A stretch of 10,751 bases of DNA, taken from assembly GCA_027450125.1 (NCBI GenBank), contig DAIDKG010000466.1, forward strand, positions 1 to 10,751, written 5' to 3'. Shown here piece by piece: positions 6,707 through 10,751 of the stretch. Each line of letters starts with the position of its first letter. The stretch's first letter is position 1. Position numbers and translations under genes: made by a program. Below the pieces are notes generated by a model. That model searched no databases and was not told where the DNA came from. It was given only the letters and a program-made list of their open reading frames with translations. The DNA is from Bordetella sp. Its GTDB lineage: Bacteria; Pseudomonadota; Gammaproteobacteria; Burkholderiales; Burkholderiaceae_B.

Positions 6707-7680
6707 GTCGGATGCTCCGGTGCGGGGGCGCGGCGGCCGCGGAGCAGGCCGGCAAGCCTGTCGCCCAGGCCCCACAGGCCCTGGTGCAGGAAAAGGCTGA
6801 CCGCGATCAACGCCAGCCCGAGCAGCAGCAGCCAGCGCGGCCACAGCGTCGAGAGCCAGTCGGACATCAGCACATAGAAGGCGGCCCCCAGCAGGGATGC
6901 AAAGAGATTTCCGGTGCCGCCGATGACGGTCATGACCAGGATCATTTCGCTGGTGTGATAGCCGATGTCGGACAGCGGCGAAATGCCGGTCATCATCGCG
7001 TGCAGGGCGCCGGCCAGGGCCGTGACCGCGCCCGACATGGCGAAGGCGGCCAGCTTGAAGTGGCGCGTGTCGTAGCCTACGGCCAGCGCGCGAGCCTCGT
7101 TTTCGCGGATGGCCAGCAGCGTGCGCCCGAACACCGATGCCGTCACGCGCTCGAGTAGCCAGAACACCGCCAGAAAAATGATCGCGGTGATGGTGTAGAA
7201 CTGCCAGGGCGAGCGCTGCGGGATGCCCAGCGACGCAAGCAGCGCCAGGCTCGGCGTGGGAACGTCGAGCAGGCCGTTGTCGCCGCCGGTCAGACTGGGC
7301 AGGCTGTAGGCCAGGAAGTAGAACATCTGCGCGAATGCCAGGGTCAGCATCACGAAGTAGGAGCCACGCTGGCGGATGGCGAAGGCGCCCACCAGTGTCG
7401 CCGCCGCCGCGCCGGTGACGACCGCCAGCAGCACGCTCGGCGCGACAGGCAGCCCGGTGCGGGTTGTCAGGATGCCGACGGCATAGCTGCCCAATCCGAA
7501 GAAAATGCCCTGTCCGAAGGAGAGCAGGCCGGTGTAGCCCAGCAGCAGGTTGCAGCCTAGTGCCGCGAGGCCGTATACCAGGACTTCCGTGCCCAGCGAG
7601 CCCGAGCGCAAAACCACGGGCAGCAGCAGTGTCACCAGCGCGGCCAGCAGCAGGAACCTGTGTCGATGCAGGATGCTCAT
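6703..7680 (-). CDS. livM: Branched-chain amino acid-type ABC transporter permease, LivM class
   Basis: This 325-residue inner-membrane protein has about 9-10 hydrophobic segments, beginning with FLLLAALVTLLLPVVL. Typical LivM blocks are present: LGYTGLLSFGQGIFFGLGSY, the IRQRGSYFVMLTLAFAQMF region, TGGDNGLL, the ATPase-coupling loop GRTLLAIRENEARALAVGY, and VIGGTGNLFASLLGAAFY. It forms the transmembrane channel with the LivH-type permease. The start codon at 7680 follows the livH stop by a single base (TGAGATG), with a strong AGGGGG ribosome site inside the end of livH, so the two permeases are probably made in equal amounts. The last ~20 residues form a charged, Pro/Arg-rich tail. Confidence 0.94.
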   Translation of the reverse strand: MSILHRHRFLLLAALVTLLLPVVLRSGSLGTEVLVYGLAALGCNLLLGYTGLLSFGQGIFFGLGSYAVGILTTRTGLPVAPSVLLAVVTGAAAATLVGAFAIRQRGSYFVMLTLAFAQMFYFLAYSLPSLTGGDNGLLDVPTPSLALLASLGIPQRSPWQFYTITAIIFLAVFWLLERVTASVFGRTLLAIRENEARALAVGYDTRHFKLAAFAMSGAVTALAGALHAMMTGISPLSDIGYHTSEMILVMTVIGGTGNLFASLLGAAFYVLMSDWLSTLWPRWLLLLGLALIAVSLFLHQGLWGLGDRLAGLLRGRRAPAPEHPT

Positions 7681-7681
7681 C

Positions 7682-8539
7682 TCACCCCCTGCCCATCAGT
7701 CCGTGCGGGCGCAGCAGCAGCACGGCCGCCATGGCAATGTAGATCATCAATTGCGCCCCCTGCGGCCAGAGCGAGCTCATCACGCTCTGGACGATGCCGA
7801 TAAGCAGCCCGCCGACCAGCGCGCCGCCGAAGCTGCCCATGCCGCCGACGACCACGATCACGAATGCCACGCTCAGGGCCTCCAGCCCCATGAACGGATC
7901 GACGCCGCGGATCGGTGCGGCCAGCACGCCGGCCAGCGCCGCCGTGGCCGCGCCCAGGGCGAAGACCAGGCTGAGGATGCGAAAGACATTGATGCCAAGC
8001 AGCGAAACGGTCTCGGTCGATTCGCTGCCGGCCCGCACGGCGCTGCCGATGCGCGTGCCTTCCAGGACCCACCAGAGCGCCAGCGCGAAGACCGCGGTAA
8101 AGCCGATGACAAAGAGCCTGTATTTGGGATAGACGAAGCTGCCCCAGATCACCACACCCTGCAGGACCGCGGGAATCGCGATGTTGTCGCCGATCGGCCC
8201 CCAGATCAGGATCACGACTTCCTGGACGACCAGCGCCAGTCCGACGGTGATGAGAATGTGGAATTCATGGGGATGATCGTAGACGTGGCGCAGCAGCGCT
8301 TTTTCCAGCAACCAGGCGAGGGCGCCGATCGCCAGCGGCGCGACGGCCAGGGCCAGCCAGAAGTTCATGCCCCAGCGCAGGAGCTGGTAGGCCAGGTAGG
8401 CGCCGAGCAGATAGAAGGCGCCGTGCGCGAAGTTCACGAAACGCAGCAGGCCAAAGACGATGGACAGCCCCACCGCCAGCAGGAAATAGAGCATTCCCAG
8501 CCCGATGCCGTTGACGATCTGCAGCAGGTAGACATTCAT
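7682..8539 (-). CDS. livH: Branched-chain amino acid-type ABC transporter permease, LivH class
   Basis: This 285-residue permease begins MNVYLLQIVNGIGLGMLYF, the usual LivH start. It carries GLLRFVNFAHGAFYLLGAYL, the coupling loop GSAVRAGSESTETVSLLGIN and the conserved FVIVVVGGMGSFGGALVGG near the C-terminus, with about eight membrane segments. The ATG at 8539 is chosen because conserved sequence begins there; an upstream extension to 8671 would read through the binding-protein gene in another frame. No good ribosome site is seen at normal spacing (a GAGGA lies about 15 bases away), and a strong hairpin stands just upstream. Translation of the permeases may therefore be lower than that of the binding protein. 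Confidence 0.93.
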   Translation of the reverse strand: MNVYLLQIVNGIGLGMLYFLLAVGLSIVFGLLRFVNFAHGAFYLLGAYLAYQLLRWGMNFWLALAVAPLAIGALAWLLEKALLRHVYDHPHEFHILITVGLALVVQEVVILIWGPIGDNIAIPAVLQGVVIWGSFVYPKYRLFVIGFTAVFALALWWVLEGTRIGSAVRAGSESTETVSLLGINVFRILSLVFALGAATAALAGVLAAPIRGVDPFMGLEALSVAFVIVVVGGMGSFGGALVGGLLIGIVQSVMSSLWPQGAQLMIYIAMAAVLLLRPHGLMGRG

Positions 8540-8568
8540 GGATAAGGGGCGGCGTCCTCGTGAATGGA

Positions 8569-8600
8569 CGGACGGCGCACGCCAGCGGGTGCGCCGTCCG
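8569..8600 (-). promoter_or_regulatory. Intercistronic hairpin between the binding-protein and livH genes
   Basis: CGGACGGCGCAC (8569-8580) pairs perfectly with GTGCGCCGTCCG (8589-8600) around an 8-base loop, giving a 12-bp GC-rich stem. It starts 6 bases after the binding-protein stop codon in transcript direction and ends 29 bases before the livH ATG. No T-run follows it on the transcript strand, so it is not a classic Rho-independent terminator. The likely role, by analogy with hairpins after other binding-protein genes, is to protect the upstream mRNA from 3' exonucleases and give an excess of binding protein over permease. Confidence 0.7.
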
Positions 8601-8606
8601 GCAGGC

Positions 8607-9803
8607 TCAGAGCTTGCAGCCCGTCTGCGCCACCGGCAGGAAGGACTTGCCGTAATGCAAGATGTCGGCATAGTCGTCGGCGTCTTTCATCTTGGCCTTG
8701 GCCTTGCCCTTGAGCAAATAGTAGTTCTTGAGCACCTGATGGTCTTCCGGGCGGATTTGCTCTTCGCCGGTGAGCCCGGCGTAGCGCATGCCCTGCATCG
8801 CGCCGATGACGGCCTGCGGGTCGGCGCTTTTGGCCTTGATCATGGCATCGATCATGATCTTGGTGCAGATATAGGAGCCGGCCAGGCTGTAGTTCGGATT
8901 GGACTTGAAAGTCGCCTGGCAGCGCTTGACCAGGTCATGGTTCAGCGGGGCGTCGATCTGGTGCCAGTATTGCGCGCCGAAGTACACCCCGTCGCACAGG
9001 TCCGCGCCCAGCGACTGGAACTGTTCCAGGCCCGAGGCCCAGGCCATCAGGATCGTGGTGTTGCGCTTCATGCCGAAGTCCACCGCCTGGCGCAGCGCGG
9101 CCGAGGACTGGGAGCCGAAATTGAGCAGGAGCAGCACGTCGGGCTTGGCGGCTATGGCGTTGGTGAGATAGCCGCTGAACTCCGTTTCCGACAGCGAGTG
9201 GTAGCTGTTGCCGACATGATCGATGCCTTTCTCGGCGAAGATTTTCTTGGCCGCCGAGAGCAAGCCTTCGCCGAACACATATTGCGGCGTGATGGTGTAC
9301 CAGCGCTTGGCCTTGGGCATGGATTCGATCAGCGGGCGCACCGTTTCCTCGATGGCGCCGTAGGTCGGCACCGACCAGCGAAACGTGGCGTGGTTGCAAT
9401 CGACGCCTGTGATCTCGTCGGCGCCCGCCGTGGTGATGAACACGCCCGCGAGCTTGTCGATTTCCTTGGCCATGGCCAGGGCCTCGGACGACAGGATGCC
9501 GCCGGCAAAGAAGCGCGCGCCTTTTTCCTGGGCCAGTTCCTGCACTTTGCGCACGGCCGTGGCCGGCTTGGCCTCGGTGTCCAGCAAGGTGTAGTGCAGC
9601 GGGCGATCCAGAACCTTGCCATACTGCTCGATGGCCAGTTGCATGCCGAGATTGGCATATTTGCCGTTGGCGGCGAAGGGACCGGAGACAGGGACCGGGC
9701 AACCGAATTCTATGGGCTGGGCGGCGGCAAGGGCGCGGCGGCTGACCAGGGTTCCCGGTATGGCCGACACGGCGGCCAGTTTGAACAGATCACGGCGATT
9801 CAA
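8607..9803 (-). CDS. Periplasmic substrate-binding protein of Liv-type ABC transporter, Tat signal, TTG start
   Basis: This is a 398-residue type-I periplasmic binding protein (leucine-binding/Peripla_BP_6 class). The N-terminus MNRRDLFKLAAVSAIPGTLV is a twin-arginine signal (RRDLFK), probably cleaved after ALAAA, so the protein is exported folded. The mature part begins IEFGCPVPVSGPFAANGKYANLG, typical of the family, then GMQLAIEQYGKVLDRPL, a LLDTEAKPATAVRKVQEL segment, FFAGGILSSEA and GVFITTAGADEITG. The TTG at 9801-9803 is chosen because CAGGAG lies 6 bases upstream and the Tat motif follows at once. An in-frame ATG at 9908 would add ~35 residues, has no ribosome site and lies inside the operator-like palindrome. 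First gene of the operon. The ligand is unknown; linkage to two amide/ureido-type hydrolases suggests a matching substrate. Confidence 0.92.
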   Translation of the reverse strand: MNRRDLFKLAAVSAIPGTLVSRRALAAAQPIEFGCPVPVSGPFAANGKYANLGMQLAIEQYGKVLDRPLHYTLLDTEAKPATAVRKVQELAQEKGARFFAGGILSSEALAMAKEIDKLAGVFITTAGADEITGVDCNHATFRWSVPTYGAIEETVRPLIESMPKAKRWYTITPQYVFGEGLLSAAKKIFAEKGIDHVGNSYHSLSETEFSGYLTNAIAAKPDVLLLLNFGSQSSAALRQAVDFGMKRNTTILMAWASGLEQFQSLGADLCDGVYFGAQYWHQIDAPLNHDLVKRCQATFKSNPNYSLAGSYICTKIMIDAMIKAKSADPQAVIGAMQGMRYAGLTGEEQIRPEDHQVLKNYYLLKGKAKAKMKDADDYADILHYGKSFLPVAQTGCKL

Positions 9804-9897
9804 GGCATTCTCCTGAGCGATGGCAAAGCGAGGGCGCTCGGGCGTGGGAGCCTTGCGCCGAAACAGGGAGGGCGGATGCTGCGGGATGTTCGTATCG

Positions 9898-9917
9898 CTA
9901 TTTATCATGATAAATAG
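9898..9917. promoter_or_regulatory. 20-bp perfect palindrome, probable operator of the transport/hydrolase operon
   Basis: CTATTTATCA (9898-9907) is followed directly by its exact reverse complement TGATAAATAG (9908-9917). It is AT-rich against a GC-rich background. It begins 9 bases downstream of the minus-strand -10 hexamer, so it occupies roughly +3 to +22 of the predicted transcript, a position where a bound repressor would block transcription. The divergent GntR regulator is the first candidate binder, although the sequence lacks the GT-N3-AC core common among FadR-type operators, so another regulator is possible. Confidence 0.7.
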
Positions 9918-9926
9918 GACGGTCCC

Positions 9927-9956
9927 ATAATAGTGGTTGCGCAAAAATGGCGTCAA
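9927..9956 (-). promoter_or_regulatory. Sigma-70-like promoter of the binding-protein/Liv/hydrolase operon
   Basis: Reading the minus strand, TTGACG (9956-9951) and TATTAT (9932-9927) are separated by 18 bases. Both are one mismatch from the sigma-70 consensus hexamers. Transcription would start near 9920, giving a leader of about 117 bases before the TTG start at 9803, with the 20-bp palindrome right after the start site. This is the strongest promoter-like sequence in the window and fits a seven-gene operon controlled by repression. Confidence 0.65.
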
Positions 9957-9970
9957 TCGCTCGCGTATCA

Positions 9971-9979
9971 GGTATAACC
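9971..9979 (+). promoter_or_regulatory. FadR-type operator-like GGT-ATA-ACC overlapping the likely GntR-gene -10
   Basis: GGTATAACC contains the GT-N3-AC core typical of FadR-subfamily GntR operators, and it overlaps a plausible plus-strand -10, TATAAC (9973-9978). No good -35 is seen at the right distance. If real, it would let the regulator repress its own gene. The site is short and has only one copy, so chance occurrence is possible. Confidence 0.35.
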
Positions 9980-10054
9980 CGCGCATGGGCGCAGGGATTT
10001 GAAGGCGCGATCGGCGTCGTGCGCGGCCCGGGCAAGCAACAAGGGAGGATAGGC

Positions 10055-10751
10055 TTGGACAAGCGAGTTTCCGGCAAGCCGAATGGCGCCAAGCCCAAAG
10101 GCGGCAAGCCCAAGCGCGGCGATCTGGTCGCGGAGAAAATCAAGGAACTCGTCACGCAGCGCAACCTGCTACCCGGCGACAAACTGCCGCGCGAAATCGA
10201 ACTGCAGCAGATGTTCGCCGTCAGCAAGAGCACCATTCGCGAGGCGCTCAAGTCGCTGGAAGTCCAGGGGCTGATCAAAGTGTCGACCGGGCCGGCCGGC
10301 GGCGGGCGCATCGTCGAGGTATCGCTGGGGCGCACGTTCCAGCTCCTGCAGAACTACCTCTTTTTCAAGGAGGTGACGATCGACGACATCTATGCCGTGC
10401 GCAAGGCGCTCGAGCCGGAACTGGCCGCCGGCGCCGTTCCCCATCTGACCGAGGCCGATTTCGAGGCCATGCTCCACAGCATCGATTGCTGCGATCCATC
10501 GCTGGGCCGCACGCAGGACGTCGTCGCGCAGCGTACCGAAGACCTCACCTTTCACGACATCCTGGCCGCGCGCAACCCCAATCCCTTCCTGCGCTTTACC
10601 TGCCAGATGATCAACGAGATGCTGCGCCAGCTCATCGTGTTCGAGAACACCTCGTCCACGCGCATGCAGGTCAAGTTCGGCCAGGCTCATCGGGCCGCCG
10701 GCCAGGCTGAAGGCGGCGGTGATGCCGATGTCGTGCAGGGCTTCGTAGCCT
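10055..10751 (+). CDS. GntR family, FadR-type (FCD) transcriptional regulator, C-terminus disrupted at about 10680-10690
   Basis: Translation starts at TTG (10055), 6 bases after a strong GGGAGG ribosome site. A Lys/Gly-rich basic tail (1-22) precedes the winged helix-turn-helix (about 23-88): VAEKIKELVTQ, LLPGDKLPREIELQQMFAVSKSTIREALKSLEVQGLIKV and a GGGRIVEV wing. The FCD effector domain follows, with D163-LTF-H167 as part of the metal/ligand site and NPNPFLRF as a typical FCD block. After QVKFGQA (residue ~211) the expected His-containing last helices (H-x2-H-x2-I pattern) are missing. The frame continues, open, into unrelated sequence AHRAAGQAEGGGDADVV to the window end. It diverges from the transport/hydrolase operon and is probably its regulator. 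The missing helices carry conserved metal-binding histidines, so the protein as written may not sense its ligand. Confidence 0.85.
   Translation, partial: MDKRVSGKPNGAKPKGGKPKRGDLVAEKIKELVTQRNLLPGDKLPREIELQQMFAVSKSTIREALKSLEVQGLIKVSTGPAGGGRIVEVSLGRTFQLLQNYLFFKEVTIDDIYAVRKALEPELAAGAVPHLTEADFEAMLHSIDCCDPSLGRTQDVVAQRTEDLTFHDILAARNPNPFLRFTCQMINEMLRQLIVFENTSSTRMQVKFGQAHRAAGQAEGGGDADVVQGFVA
10679..10750 (-). pseudogene. Fragment resembling the C-terminal part of a GlxK/GarK-type glycerate kinase
   Basis: Read on the minus strand from the window edge, the frame gives GYEALHDIGITAAFSL, then AGGPMSLA. This matches the near-C-terminal block of the GlxK/GarK glycerate 2-kinase family, where G-[YV]-x-x-[LV]-x-x-x-GI-x-A-x-FS-[LI] is followed by a G-P-[IM]-[ST]-L segment. 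Family members normally have about 30-45 more residues. Here the frame passes instead into the antisense of the GntR gene (ELDLHARGRG), so the kinase end is lost. Only 24 codons are visible, so the family call is moderate. It marks a junction where two unrelated convergent gene pieces are joined. Confidence 0.5.

Noticed and set aside
8538..9917. 459-codon open frame on the plus strand
   Set aside because: It mirrors the binding-protein gene almost exactly and has no domain signature; the minus-strand gene has a Tat signal, ribosome site and family motifs.
9804..9986. N-terminal extension of the binding protein to 9986 or to the ATG at 9908
   Set aside because: It would place coding sequence over the promoter and palindrome, lacks a ribosome site, and would push the Tat signal far from the N-terminus.
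10169..10690. 173-codon minus-strand open frame starting MSLAELDLHARG
   Set aside because: It is mostly antisense to the GntR gene. Only its first few codons belong to the glycerate-kinase-like fragment, so it is an artefact of the junction and not a gene.

Overview
This is a GC-rich chromosomal segment, most likely from a betaproteobacterium of the order Burkholderiales. The YajQ protein, the paired short chromate transporters and the high-affinity amino-acid-type ABC cluster have a Bordetella/Achromobacter (Alcaligenaceae) look. That assignment comes from recognising protein character, not from a database search.

Layout: (1) 1-653, the 3' part of an NlpD-like LysM/LytM envelope protein. 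(2) 703-1185, yajQ. (3) 1268-2367, two overlapping half-size CHR (ChrA) membrane proteins. (4) 2411-9803, a seven-gene minus-strand operon. In transcription order it encodes a Tat-exported periplasmic binding protein, two permeases (LivH, LivM type), two ATPases (LivG, LivF type), an M20-type amidase/carbamoylase and an M81 (MlrC-like) metallohydrolase. (5) 9804-10054, a divergent control region. (6) 10055 onward, a FadR-type GntR regulator on the plus strand that is cut off near 10680.

The minus-strand operon is the main object of interest. It reads as an import-and-hydrolysis system. A branched-chain-amino-acid-class ABC importer brings in a small amide, ureido or peptide-like compound, and two different zinc hydrolases open it in the cytoplasm. 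The divergent GntR protein is the obvious ligand-responsive regulator. The control region holds a good minus-strand sigma-70-like promoter (TTGACG, 18-nt spacer, TATTAT). A perfect 20-bp palindrome starts only a few bases after the expected transcription start, which is a classic repressor position. A second, FadR-like GGT-ATA-ACC site overlaps the likely -10 of the regulator gene. A perfect 12-bp-stem hairpin separates the binding-protein gene from the permease genes. The substrate cannot be read from the sequence.

The right edge is anomalous. The GntR reading frame loses its expected C-terminal ligand-binding helices at about 10680-10690. The remaining ~70 bases, read on the minus strand, look like the C-terminal part of a GlxK/GarK-type glycerate kinase that is also missing its own end. 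This is either a genuine rearrangement junction without an insertion sequence or a chimeric assembly end. No rRNA, tRNA, CRISPR array or insertion sequence was seen, and there is no gene-free stretch over 300 bases.
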